From CAZUXY01 sp964624235 (lineage in GTDB: Bacteria > Spirochaetota > UBA4802 > UBA5368): a stretch of DNA of 30,620 nt. Below, in pieces: positions 15,978 through 23,656 of this stretch. Under the pieces are notes generated by a model, which was given only the letters and a program-made list of their open reading frames with translations, did no database searches and had not been told where the DNA came from. Location: positions 1-30,620 of the forward strand of contig CAZUXY010000054.1 of NCBI GenBank assembly GCA_964624235.1, given 5' to 3'. A program made the position numbers and the translations under genes. Each line of letters starts with the position of its first letter. The first letter of the stretch is position 1.

Positions 15978-17099
15978 TTATTTACCCTCCGCGGGTCCGG
16001 CGCTTTTATTTGAAAACTTCTTCCTGAATTCTTTCGGTGTCAGCCCGGTTTCCCTGGAAAAAAGCGTGTTGAACGATGTCTTCGAGTTGAATCCCGCCGT
16101 AAAGGCGATTTCCAGTATGGTTTTTTCATCTTCCTCCGCCAGTCTACGCATGGCCTCGGTCAATCGGTAATTGTTTATGAATTTTCTGAAATTCAGTTTA
16201 ATCCTTTCGTTGAGTACTATGGAAAGGCTTCTGGAGCTTATACCCAGCATATTGCTTAACGACTGCAGGGTGATGCCGGGGTCTCTATAGATATTTTCCT
16301 TCTCGATCAACTCCATCAGCCTGTTCATGATATCATCAATATCCCCGCTGTTAAGCCATGGATCGGCCTTTTTCGGGGCTCTCGACTCTTTTAACAGCTT
16401 CTGGGTTATTTCCGCGTAGCGGTGGCTGAATAGAACACCGCACAGGATTCCCCCCCCGTTTATCAGCGAAACGATCGCGAGCATGACGGGTTTGTTGACT
16501 GTATGCGCGTACCAGACGCCCCAATAGCTGATCGCGACTATTACCAGTATAACATAAATCGATCTCAGCTCGATTTTCTGTATAAACCTGTCGGCTTTGA
16601 TACTCAGCCGTATCTTTCTCGCGGACAGCAGCAGGTACAGCGTAACCCACGCGTCAGCGGCAGCGTCGAGGAAATATAGAATCATACTGCCGTATCGCGA
16701 ATACCCGACGGGATTGTTCCGGTGATACTCGATAAAGGAATTGTCCATGCAGAGCAAAATGACAAGTACGCACACGGAAACCAGTGCCGGAATGAAATGG
16801 GACAGGTGTGACACCCTGAAATCAGGATCAACTCCCAGTAACCTGGCCATATACAGGTATACCACCGGTCCTATCGAAAAAGTGGCCGGGATATCACAGT
16901 AGATCATCCAGGAAAAACGGGAGATCACACCCGAACGAAATGACCAGTGATAGAGAAGCACGAATGCCATCAATATATTGAAAACAACGATGTAGTATAT
17001 TAATGGGGATTCCTTTTTTTGAACAAGCAGAAGAGAAACCCACAGGATGAGAGCGACGGCAAGTATAAAATTCAAATATGTCAGGATCAGTTCTATCAT
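15978..17099 (-). CDS. AraC-family regulator with seven-helix membrane domain
   Basis: About 373 residues. The N-terminal two thirds contain seven hydrophobic helices beginning near ELILTYLNFILAVALILW; the C-terminal 95 residues are an AraC/XylS DNA-binding domain with two helix-turn-helix units (TLQSLSNMLGISSRSLSIVL, then TILEIAFTAGFNSKTSFNTL, ending TGLTPKEFRKKF). It should act as a tethered one-component regulator at the cytoplasmic membrane. The start is uncertain: ATG 17099 directly precedes the first helix, while ATG 17189 and TTG 17219 are alternatives, and none has a good ribosome binding site. It is divergent from the diguanylate cyclase gene and may control it. Confidence 0.85.
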   Translation of the reverse strand: MIELILTYLNFILAVALILWVSLLLVQKKESPLIYYIVVFNILMAFVLLYHWSFRSGVISRFSWMIYCDIPATFSIGPVVYLYMARLLGVDPDFRVSHLSHFIPALVSVCVLVILLCMDNSFIEYHRNNPVGYSRYGSMILYFLDAAADAWVTLYLLLSARKIRLSIKADRFIQKIELRSIYVILVIVAISYWGVWYAHTVNKPVMLAIVSLINGGGILCGVLFSHRYAEITQKLLKESRAPKKADPWLNSGDIDDIMNRLMELIEKENIYRDPGITLQSLSNMLGISSRSLSIVLNERIKLNFRKFINNYRLTEAMRRLAEEDEKTILEIAFTAGFNSKTSFNTLFSRETGLTPKEFRKKFSNKSAGPAEGK

Positions 17100-17375
17100 A
17101 CCGGGCGCCGCGAACACACAATACTTTATATATGAAATATCACAGGCAGGCTTATAAGTGTGCAATAAAAAATTGTATACTTTCGACATTTCCGGCGGAA
17201 CTTGATAAACTCTCCGCAAAGAAATACTGGTCTTGATACGGGAAATTCCGCGTATTACACTACTCCCCGTATGAAAACTTCCCCCGAAACACGGGGCCTG
17301 TTAGAAGCCCGGCATGCGGGATCATCATCGGGAAAAATGATTTACAAACCGTTTTACCGGGAAAGTAATGGGATA

Positions 17376-19247
17376 ATGAGACCGGTTTCGCTGTACCTGC
17401 TTGTCATCCTCCTGTCTTCGACCGCCGCAAGCTGTGACCGGCTCCAGCCCGAGGACCGCTGCCCGCGCGCCGTGGACGGCGTGCTCGACCTGAGGGAATG
17501 GGATTTCGACCGCGGGGGGGCCCTCCCGCTTTCAGGCGACTGGGAATTCTACTGGCGTGAGCTCCACGATCCAGGGCGCTTCGCCGGCCGGCCCCCGAAA
17601 CGTACGGGCTACGCCTCCCTCCCGGGCATATGGACTGACCTGACGGTACACGGCGCGAAACTGCCGGGCACGGGCTACGCCACCTATCGCCTCGTCGTGC
17701 TCCTCGACAGGGCACGTTCTGACCTGTCCCTGCGCACCACCACCGTCAGTTCGGCCTTCGCCCTTTACGTCAACGGGACGATGGTGAACCGGGCCGGCAC
17801 GGTCGGTACGGACAGGGCCTGTTCAACGCCCGGCTGCATGCCCCAGGTGCGCATGATACACGGCGCACCTGCCGACCGGCTGGATATCGTGCTGCAGGTG
17901 TCCAATTTCCACTACCGCACCGGCGGTCCCTGGCGGCACCTGCGGCTGGGCAGGTATCACGAGTTGGCCGGCGAAAAGTGGGCGGAGGACCTGAGGAGCG
18001 TGTTCCTGTTCGGCTGCCTTTTCATCATGTTCCTGTACCATTCGGCCCTTTTCCTCATACGGCGGCAGGACCGGCAGTTCGCCTACATGGCGCTGTTCTG
18101 CCTGCTCATCTCCCTGAGGCCGCTCTTTACGGGAGAATTCATCATAACGCGCATATTCCCGGCCATACCGTTCGACACGGTGATACGCGTGCTCTACCTG
18201 TCGTACTTCTTCGCGGTCCCCGCGGGCAATTACCTGTTCAAAGCCCTGTACCCCGACGAAACCCCCGTCTGGCAGCCGCGGGCCGTGCTCGCGGTAACGG
18301 GCGCGTTCTCGCTCGCGGTATTTTTCACCCCGCCGCTGGTATTCACGCGCTTCGTGTTCGCCTTCTTCTACTTCGCGATCGTTGTTATCGCGGCCATCAT
18401 CGTGGAAAACTTGATAGCGGTGAAACGGAAGCGCGACGGCGCGGCCATCGTCCTGGCGGGCGTCGCGGTTATAACCGCGGCGACGATCAACGACAACCTC
18501 GCCGCGAGCTACAACCTGCATTCCATCAACCTGGTGGACGCCGGCACCGTCATTTTCGTGCTGTGCCAGGCGCTGGTGCTCTCCCGCCGCCTGACCGGGG
18601 CCTTCGCCAGGGTGGAAACGCTCTCCCGCGAGCTCACCGGGCTCAACGCGGGACTCGAGGCGCAGGTAAAGGAGCGTACGCTGGAGCTCGAATGCGCGTA
18701 CGAATCGATAAAGGCGATCTCGGTGCGGGACCCGCTCACCGGCTGCTTCAACCGCCGCTACCTGGAGGAGCAGCTCCCCATCGAAATAGAGCGCGCCCTG
18801 CGATACGGCCGCCCGCTTGCGGTGATCATGGGCGATATCGACCATTTCAAGGCGATCAACGACACCCACGGCCACCATGCCGGCGACCTGGCGCTGGTCA
18901 CGATCGGCCGCGCCATCATCGACACCATGCGGGACAAGATCGACTGGGTGTGCCGTTACGGGGGAGAGGAGTTCATAATCGTCATGCCCGAGACACGGGT
19001 CGAAGACGGCATGGTGGTCGCTGAGCGCCTCAGGGAGAACATCGAGCATACCCCCGTGGAGGCGAAGGGAGCGTCCGTCCCCATAACGATGAGTTTCGGC
19101 GTGACGGGCTTCATGACGCCGGTCCGCGGGAGAAAGATCACCATGAAAGAGCTGATCGAATCGGCGGACCGCATGCTGTACCGGGCGAAGAACGGGGGGC
19201 GTAACCGCACCGTCGCCGGGTCCGTTGAGAATTTTCCCGGACGATAG
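17376..19247 (+). CDS. 7TM-DISM diguanylate cyclase (GGDEF)
   Basis: A 623-residue protein from ATG 17376, chosen because a signal sequence (RPVSLYLLVILLSSTAASC) follows directly; ATG 17337 and earlier starts are possible. Residues about 30-190 form a periplasmic jelly-roll sensor (DISMED2 type: PLSGDWEFYWREL, then LPGIWTDL). Residues about 205-405 are seven membrane helices. A short coiled coil leads to a GGDEF domain (about 447-615) with DPLTGCFNRRYLEE, GDIDHFKAINDTHGHHAGD and the catalytic GGEEF at 529-533. It should make cyclic di-GMP from GTP at the membrane. The position of the inhibitory RxxD site holds DxxD, so product inhibition through that site is unlikely. The sensor ligand, possibly a carbohydrate, is unknown. 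Confidence 0.92.
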   Translation: MRPVSLYLLVILLSSTAASCDRLQPEDRCPRAVDGVLDLREWDFDRGGALPLSGDWEFYWRELHDPGRFAGRPPKRTGYASLPGIWTDLTVHGAKLPGTGYATYRLVVLLDRARSDLSLRTTTVSSAFALYVNGTMVNRAGTVGTDRACSTPGCMPQVRMIHGAPADRLDIVLQVSNFHYRTGGPWRHLRLGRYHELAGEKWAEDLRSVFLFGCLFIMFLYHSALFLIRRQDRQFAYMALFCLLISLRPLFTGEFIITRIFPAIPFDTVIRVLYLSYFFAVPAGNYLFKALYPDETPVWQPRAVLAVTGAFSLAVFFTPPLVFTRFVFAFFYFAIVVIAAIIVENLIAVKRKRDGAAIVLAGVAVITAATINDNLAASYNLHSINLVDAGTVIFVLCQALVLSRRLTGAFARVETLSRELTGLNAGLEAQVKERTLELECAYESIKAISVRDPLTGCFNRRYLEEQLPIEIERALRYGRPLAVIMGDIDHFKAINDTHGHHAGDLALVTIGRAIIDTMRDKIDWVCRYGGEEFIIVMPETRVEDGMVVAERLRENIEHTPVEAKGASVPITMSFGVTGFMTPVRGRKITMKELIESADRMLYRAKNGGRNRTVAGSVENFPGR

Positions 19248-19293
19248 CGTTTCTTTGCGCCTGTCGATCGGGCCCGGCGAACCGCCAGGACAT

Positions 19294-19324
19294 AAAAATG
19301 CCCGGTCCTTTCGGACACGGGCAT
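19294..19324 (-). terminator. Rho-independent terminator of csp 2, shared with convergent gene
   Basis: ATGCCCGGTCC-TTTC-GGACACGGGCAT forms a stem with one bulged base, followed on the minus strand by TTTTTAT. It lies between the ends of the convergent GGDEF and csp genes. Confidence 0.85.
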
Positions 19325-19348
19325 GGAATGTCGAGTGTGCCGTTAAGG

Positions 19349-19549
19349 TTACACAACCCTTACCTTGACCGCCTTAAGTCCTTTTTCGCCTTTTTCGACG
19401 TCAAATTCCACTGTGGCGCCCTCGGGCAGGGTCTTGAACCCTTCTGCCTGGATGCTGGTGTGATGAACGAAAATATCGCGACCGTCATCAGCGGTGATAA
19501 ATCCGAAACCCTTCTGGTCGTTGAACCATTTGACAGTGCCTCTTGCCAT
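19349..19549 (-). CDS. csp: Cold-shock domain protein 2
   Basis: A 66-residue cold-shock domain closely related to the protein at 8788-8988: MARGTVKWFNDQ opening, RNP1-type KGFGFI and RNP2-type IFVHH, C-terminus KAVKVRVV. The start at 19549 has CAGGAG about 8 nt upstream, as in the paralogue. The candidate promoter lies at nearly the same distance as in csp 1, giving a 5' UTR of about 125 nt that includes a perfect palindrome. The protein should bind single-stranded RNA in the cytoplasm. A csp fragment at 14231-14432 is closer to this gene than to csp 1, sharing its terminator hairpin. Confidence 0.97.
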   Translation of the reverse strand: MARGTVKWFNDQKGFGFITADDGRDIFVHHTSIQAEGFKTLPEGATVEFDVEKGEKGLKAVKVRVV

Positions 19550-19576
19550 TATACTGCTCCTGAAATTTTAAAATGC

Positions 19577-19588
19577 GGGTATATACCC
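19577..19588. promoter_or_regulatory. Perfect palindrome in the csp 2 5' UTR
   Basis: GGGTATATACCC lies 28-39 nt upstream of the csp 2 start, flanked by AAATGC and ATTTTT that extend the symmetry imperfectly. It could form an RNA hairpin near the ribosome binding site or bind a protein. Nothing alike is seen in the csp 1 leader. Confidence 0.35.
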
Positions 19589-19682
19589 ATTTTTTCAATT
19601 GTCCGGTAAGTTGTCATTCCAGCTCGAACTGAAAAGGTGAAGGAAACGGCTGAAATGATTGCCCTTAATCGTGTTGGATGCC

Positions 19683-19710
19683 ACTCTAATCTTGTTTTCG
19701 TGATTGTCAA
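19683..19710 (-). promoter_or_regulatory. Candidate promoter of csp 2 (TTGACA-16-TAGAGT)
   Basis: On the minus strand TTGACA (19710-19705) and TAGAGT (19688-19683) are 16 bp apart. The -35 is 161 nt from the start codon, against 156 nt for csp 1. Confidence 0.5.
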
Positions 19711-19791
19711 CATTTTAATCGGTGGCCGTTCGGCAGACGACAGGGATGTACCGGCGGTATTACGGCAGGTCGTGCGGATGCAATTTACTGC

Positions 19792-19819
19792 TTGACATAA
19801 AGTGACATATATTTAGGGT
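19792..19819 (+). promoter_or_regulatory. Candidate promoter of the small RR-repeat protein
   Basis: TTGACA (19792-19797) and TAGGGT (19814-19819) are 16 bp apart, the geometry seen at both csp genes. Transcription would begin near 19826, leaving a 5' UTR of about 130 nt. Confidence 0.45.
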
Positions 19820-19829
19820 TACTGCTAAT

Positions 19830-19920
19830 CGTACCGCGACCTCCCATCGGGATTTCGGTACGGGAAAAGCCTTTGCTGCTCCCTCGCCGGGAAATACAGA
19901 GAAATACAGAGAAATACAAG
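19830..19920 (+). repeat. Structured 5' UTR: hairpin plus decanucleotide tandem repeat
   Basis: CGTACCG (19830-19836) and CGGTACG (19856-19862) can close a hairpin at the predicted 5' end of the transcript. Three consecutive 10-bp units, GAAATACAGA twice and GAAATACAAG once (19891-19920), follow about 40 nt before the start codon. Confidence 0.5.
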
Positions 19921-19957
19921 AATATACGCAATTATTTATACACTCCTGGAGGTTGTA

Positions 19958-20170
19958 ATGGCATTTTCGGATAATTTAGTTGAGCGATCCGCCCAGGACA
20001 GGCGGTCGGGAACCGATCGAAGACTGGAACAGGCCATTCTGGATCGCCTTGATCGTTTCGGGATATCGATTACCACGCTTTCCGGCGGCTCACCGCGCAA
20101 TGAAGAAAGAAGAAAAGCGGAAAGAAGAAAGGGCGAAAGGCGCAAGAGCGAGCGCCGGGTGCTGATGTAA
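19958..20170 (+). CDS. Small basic protein with RR-type repeats
   Basis: A 70-residue protein from ATG 19958, with GGAGG (19948-19952) 5 nt upstream, so it is very likely translated. It has no membrane segment. The middle is amphipathic (LEQAILDRLDRFGISITTL). Both flanks are charged repeats: DRRSGTDRR near the start and ERRKAERRKGERRKSERR at the end. Similar RR/DRR tracts occur in otherwise unrelated bacterial proteins, and I do not know their function. The basic tail suggests nucleic-acid or membrane-surface binding, which is inference. It stands alone, with a structured leader upstream and a terminator downstream. Confidence 0.8.
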   Translation: MAFSDNLVERSAQDRRSGTDRRLEQAILDRLDRFGISITTLSGGSPRNEERRKAERRKGERRKSERRVLM

Positions 20171-20217
20171 AAAAAAGGGCCGTACAGCCCCGCGGCGTCC
20201 GCCCGCATTCCCTTTTT
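20171..20217 (+). terminator. Probable terminator of the small RR-repeat gene
   Basis: AAAAAGGG (20172-20179) pairs with CCCTTTTT (20210-20217) around a GC-rich interior that can fold further. It begins directly after the stop codon and ends in a T-run. Confidence 0.6.
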
Positions 20218-20323
20218 CATGCCCCGCACTCCCGGCCCGCACCGGTGCTATGCTGCAACCTGCCTCTTTGAGATTCCCACCCGCCACCGGGGGGAGTGCG
20301 CCGTTATCGGCCGGCACTACCTG

Positions 20324-20350
20324 AAAAAAACCGGGCCAGTAGACCCGGTT
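20324..20350 (-). terminator. Rho-independent terminator of the TRAP transporter operon
   Basis: On the minus strand AACCGGG and CCCGGTT close an 8-nt loop and run into seven T residues. It lies about 87 nt past the dctM stop codon. Only the unrelated + strand gene lies beyond. Confidence 0.85.
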
Positions 20351-20436
20351 GAGAGGATGCAATTGCGGCCGTACAGAGCCTAATTATAAAACAGTGACGT
20401 AGTGTTCCGGCCCGGTGTGTCCCCTGCCTGCGGCCT

Positions 20437-21711
20437 TTACCGCAGCAGGTTCGGGAGCACGGTGATGAACCAGGGAAACACGGTTAAAATGACCAGCGTC
20501 ACCAGCAGCGCCCACAGGTAGGGCAGGGTCGCTTTCATGACGCGTTCGATGGGAACTTTGCTGATGGCGCTCGCGACGAAAAGGTCCAGCCCCACGGGCG
20601 GCGTGATGCACCCTATGGCCAGGTTGACCACCATGAGCACGCCGAAGAAGAGGGGATCGATCCCCAGCGACTTTGCCACGGGGAGAAAGATCGGTGTAAT
20701 GATGACGACAGCCGCGGAAGCGTTCACCAGGGTGCCTATGGCCAGCAGCAGCACGTTCATCGCCATTAGAAACATCACCGGGGAATTCGTGACGGACACG
20801 ACGAATTCGGCTATCCGGTGGGGAATCTGCAGGTTGGTGAGCAGCCAGCCGAACACGTTGGCCGCGCCCACCAGGAACATGATCGTGGTGGTGCCCATGA
20901 CCGCCTGGAAGATGATCTTGGGAAAATCCTTAAACTTAAGTTCCCTGTAGATGAAAAGGCCCACGATGATGCCGTATACCGCGGCGACGGCCGCCGCTTC
21001 GGTGGGGGTGAAGATGCCGCCGTAGATGCCGCCGATGATGATGACCGGTGTCACCAGCGCGAAGAACGAGTCCTTGAACGATCTGACGATTCCGAGAAGG
21101 GAGAAACCGCCTTCCACCGTGATGCCCCTCTTTTTCGAGAGGTACCAGCTGACCAGCATCATGGACAGTCCCATCATGATGCCGGGAATGAAACCGCCCA
21201 CGAAGAGATCGCCTATGGAGGTATCTGCGACAACGCCGTAGACCACCATGGTGATGGAGGGCGGGATGACGATACCCACCACGCCGCTGGAAGCCACGAT
21301 GCCGGTGGACCATTCGCGACCGTAGTTCTTCTTCTCAAGCTCCGAGATCATGGTACTGCCCAGGGCGGCCGTGGTCGCGGCTGACGAGCCCGAGATGGCG
21401 GCGAAAAAGCACCCCGACACGGTCACGGTCTGCGCCAGCCCGCCCCTGAACGAGCCGACCAGGGCCTGGGAAAACCCCACCAGCCGTGAGGTCACGCCCC
21501 CGGCCGACATGAAGGTTCCGGCGAGCATGAAGAAGGGCACCGCCATGAACGAGAATGAATCGATGCCCGAGAACATGATCTGCGGTATCATGACCAGGGG
21601 CATGTCCATGAAAAAGTACAGTATGGTCGCGACCGAAAGGCACAACCCGAAAGCGACGGGGACCCCCAGGGCCGTCAGCAGCAGAAATACGCCTAACAGG
21701 ATATATTCCAT
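20437..21711 (-). CDS. dctM: TRAP transporter large permease subunit
   Basis: A 424-residue polytopic membrane protein of the DctM family and usual length. It opens with MEYILLGVFLLLTALGVPVA and has conserved blocks FMAVPFFMLAGTFM, GCFFAAISGSSAATTAALG, VASSGVVGIVIPPS and AIGCITPPVGLDLFVAS. It is the sodium-coupled transport subunit that moves the substrate handed over by DctP. The start at 21711 has GGAGG 6 nt upstream and lies 12 nt past the end of dctQ, so the two are translated together. It is the last gene of the operon. The substrate cannot be read from the sequence; an organic acid is typical. Confidence 0.97.
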   Translation of the reverse strand: MEYILLGVFLLLTALGVPVAFGLCLSVATILYFFMDMPLVMIPQIMFSGIDSFSFMAVPFFMLAGTFMSAGGVTSRLVGFSQALVGSFRGGLAQTVTVSGCFFAAISGSSAATTAALGSTMISELEKKNYGREWSTGIVASSGVVGIVIPPSITMVVYGVVADTSIGDLFVGGFIPGIMMGLSMMLVSWYLSKKRGITVEGGFSLLGIVRSFKDSFFALVTPVIIIGGIYGGIFTPTEAAAVAAVYGIIVGLFIYRELKFKDFPKIIFQAVMGTTTIMFLVGAANVFGWLLTNLQIPHRIAEFVVSVTNSPVMFLMAMNVLLLAIGTLVNASAAVVIITPIFLPVAKSLGIDPLFFGVLMVVNLAIGCITPPVGLDLFVASAISKVPIERVMKATLPYLWALLVTLVILTVFPWFITVLPNLLR

Positions 21712-21723
21712 GGGTGCCTCCTT

Positions 21724-22245
21724 TTATTTCACCGGGTTCGCGCCCTGGGGCGCTCCCGTATTCACGCCTTTCGACGAGAAGCTCTTGATGATGCGCCCCG
21801 TCTCCTTGAACAGGTACAGCAGCATGAGGATGCTGCCCAGGGGGATGACGGAATACACATAGCTCATCGGCAGTCCCAGCCCGGGGGATATCTGAAAGGT
21901 CATGGTCTTCGTCATCTTGAATCCCTGCACCAGCAGCAGTATGATCAACACGTAACCGGACAGGTTGGTGATTATTCTCAATACTTTGCCGAAGGGCCTG
22001 TCCTTGAAGTACGTGGGAAGAAACTCGACGGCCAGGTGGCCCGATTCCCCCATGATGAGGGCGGACCCCAGGAAGACGACCCATACGAAAAGAAACCGTG
22101 CCAGCTCCTCGGACCATTCGGGGGTGTAGTTGAAGATATAACGGGTTACTACCTGAGTGAAGATGACGATCAGCATTACCAGCATCATCACGCCTGAAAG
22201 ATAGTACAGTACCGACCGCATCCCCTTGAGTAATTTATCGTACAT
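21724..22245 (-). CDS. dctQ: TRAP transporter small permease subunit
   Basis: A 173-residue DctQ-family protein with four membrane helices: LYYLSGVMMLVMLIVIFTQV, a second containing FVWVVFLGSALIMG, then LSGYVLIILLLVQG and a fourth near SYVYSVIPLGSILMLLYLF. The family motif WSEELARFLFVW follows the first helix. It pairs with DctM in the cytoplasmic membrane. A GGAGG site is about 9 nt before the start. A strong hairpin separates it from dctP upstream, which should lower its expression relative to the binding protein. Confidence 0.95.
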   Translation of the reverse strand: MYDKLLKGMRSVLYYLSGVMMLVMLIVIFTQVVTRYIFNYTPEWSEELARFLFVWVVFLGSALIMGESGHLAVEFLPTYFKDRPFGKVLRIITNLSGYVLIILLLVQGFKMTKTMTFQISPGLGLPMSYVYSVIPLGSILMLLYLFKETGRIIKSFSSKGVNTGAPQGANPVK

Positions 22246-22260
22246 GATGGCGTTCCTCCG

Positions 22261-22293
22261 AAAAAATCCGGGCGGTGTACGCCCGGATTTTTT
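22261..22293 (-). terminator. Intercistronic hairpin between dctP and dctQ
   Basis: AAAAAATCCGGGCG and CGCCCGGATTTTTT form a perfect 14-bp stem with a 5-nt loop, ending in T6 on the transcribed strand. It has the form of a factor-independent terminator inside the operon. Partial termination or protection of the upstream mRNA would give more DctP than DctQM, as known for other binding-protein operons. Confidence 0.85.
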
Positions 22294-22308
22294 ACTGTAT
22301 AATGTCTG

Positions 22309-23289
22309 CTATTTCTCCAGCTTCCTGACCGCGTCGATGTTGCCCTGTCCCACGACGGGGGCCAGTTTTCTGTACACATCTCTGGTGGCGTCGATGAAGG
22401 GCTTGCGGTTCACGGTGATAACGCTCATCTTGCCGGTGGCCTTGATCTTGTTCCAGAACGCCAGGTCTTCTCTTTCCGAGAGCTTTCTCTGCCACGCGAT
22501 GGATTCCTTCGCCGCCTGGACAATGATGGCGCGCTGCTGGTCGGTGAGCTTCTTCCAGGTCACCATGGAGAACAGCATGGGTTCGGGGGCGTAGGCATGA
22601 CCCGTGAGGGACGCGTACTTCTGCACCTCGTAAAAGCGTTTCGTGTAGATGTGGGCGCTGGGGTTCTCCTGGCCGTCGACCGTGCCCTGCTGCATGGCGG
22701 AGTAGAGTTCCGCGAAGGCCATGGGGGTGGGGGAGGCGCCGAGCGCTTTCACCATCTCGATGTAGACCTTGTTGTTCATGACGCGGATCTTAAGCCCTTT
22801 CATGTCCTCGGGCGTTTTTATTGGGCGCACATTGTTGGTCATGTGGCGAAAGCCGTTCTCCATGAAGCCGAGTAGCTTTATACCCTTGGCCTCGAGCGCC
22901 CCGCCCATGTTCATGCCCACGGTGTCAAGCGACAGGTAGGCGTGACGGCGGTCCTTGAACAAAAAAGGCATGTCGAAGAGCGCGACCTGGGGCTGAAAGG
23001 TGCCCAGTACGGCGGTGCCGGTGAGCGCCATGTCGACGGTGCCGAAGATGAGCCCCTCGATGAGCTGTTTCTGCCCCCCGAGCTGCGAAGAGGGAAATAC
23101 CTTGACCTCTATCGTCCCTTTGGATTTGGCGGCCACCAGTTTGGCGAAGTAAATCGCCCCCTGGCCGTAGGGATTCGACGGCTCGGCGATATGTCCCAGT
23201 TTCAGCACTACCTTGTCAGCCGCGAAGGCCGGGACGCAGAGCGCCGCCGCGAGCAGCATACAACTGAAAATACAGAACAGTCTTTTCAT
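22309..23289 (-). CDS. dctP: TRAP transporter solute-binding protein
   Basis: A 326-residue DctP-family periplasmic protein. A signal peptide ends around VPAFA-ADKVV. Family features include LKLGHIAEPSNPYGQGAIYF, VFPSSQLGGQKQLIEGLIFG, the region with KGLKIRVMNNKVYIEMVKAL (the arginine usually contacts the substrate carboxylate) and FAELYSAMQQGTVDGQENP. It binds the solute in the periplasm and delivers it to DctQM. AAGGAG precedes the start at 23289. It is first in the operon, about 85 nt downstream of a sigma-54 promoter. The ligand is not predictable here beyond probably carrying a carboxylate. Confidence 0.97.
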   Translation of the reverse strand: MKRLFCIFSCMLLAAALCVPAFAADKVVLKLGHIAEPSNPYGQGAIYFAKLVAAKSKGTIEVKVFPSSQLGGQKQLIEGLIFGTVDMALTGTAVLGTFQPQVALFDMPFLFKDRRHAYLSLDTVGMNMGGALEAKGIKLLGFMENGFRHMTNNVRPIKTPEDMKGLKIRVMNNKVYIEMVKALGASPTPMAFAELYSAMQQGTVDGQENPSAHIYTKRFYEVQKYASLTGHAYAPEPMLFSMVTWKKLTDQQRAIIVQAAKESIAWQRKLSEREDLAFWNKIKATGKMSVITVNRKPFIDATRDVYRKLAPVVGQGNIDAVRKLEK

Positions 23290-23386
23290 TGAACCTTCTC
23301 CTTACCTTAGATTGATTACGCTGATTGAAAGAACGGTGTACGGAACACGGACCTGTGCACAAGGCGTCCGCTCTAATGAATAACAG

Positions 23387-23401
23387 GCAATATTCGTGCC
23401 A
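23387..23401 (-). promoter_or_regulatory. Sigma-54 promoter of the TRAP operon
   Basis: The minus strand reads TGGCAC-GAATA-TTGC, an exact match to the -24/-12 consensus with the required spacing, 98-112 nt upstream of the dctP start. The adjacent gene encodes an NtrC-class activator, which is the protein needed to open such a promoter. Confidence 0.88.
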
Positions 23402-23656
23402 GCGCGGATTATGCCCCGGATCCCGGTATGTTAAGGACGTACAGTGCCCCGGACACGCGACGGCCGGCTAAAAGTGCGGATTACCCACGGTTTTTAACGC
23501 TTTTTTGCCGGTAAAGGGATGCCCCGGCGCACGGATGGCCTGCCGGCGGCGTGGCGCCGGCATTCTTACAGAAGCGGCGGGGAGAGGGGGCGCCGCGAGG
23601 TGCTATGATACATGGAATAGTACTATGAATTATTTCATAGGCCGGGCGGGGGCGGT
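23402..23656. other. Gap upstream of the sigma-54 promoter, likely holding activator sites
   Basis: No gene is seen here. CTATGAA-TTAT-TTCATAG (23623-23640) is a perfect 7-bp inverted repeat, 222-239 bp upstream of the sigma-54 promoter and 17 nt past the stop of the regulator gene. It could be an enhancer site for the regulator or its transcript end. GC-rich palindromic GCCGGC elements around 23540-23565 are less specific. Confidence 0.4.

Noticed and set aside
17202..17375. Longer N-terminus for the GGDEF protein
   Set aside because: The extension is hydrophilic, precedes a clear signal sequence and has no ribosome binding site at its start.
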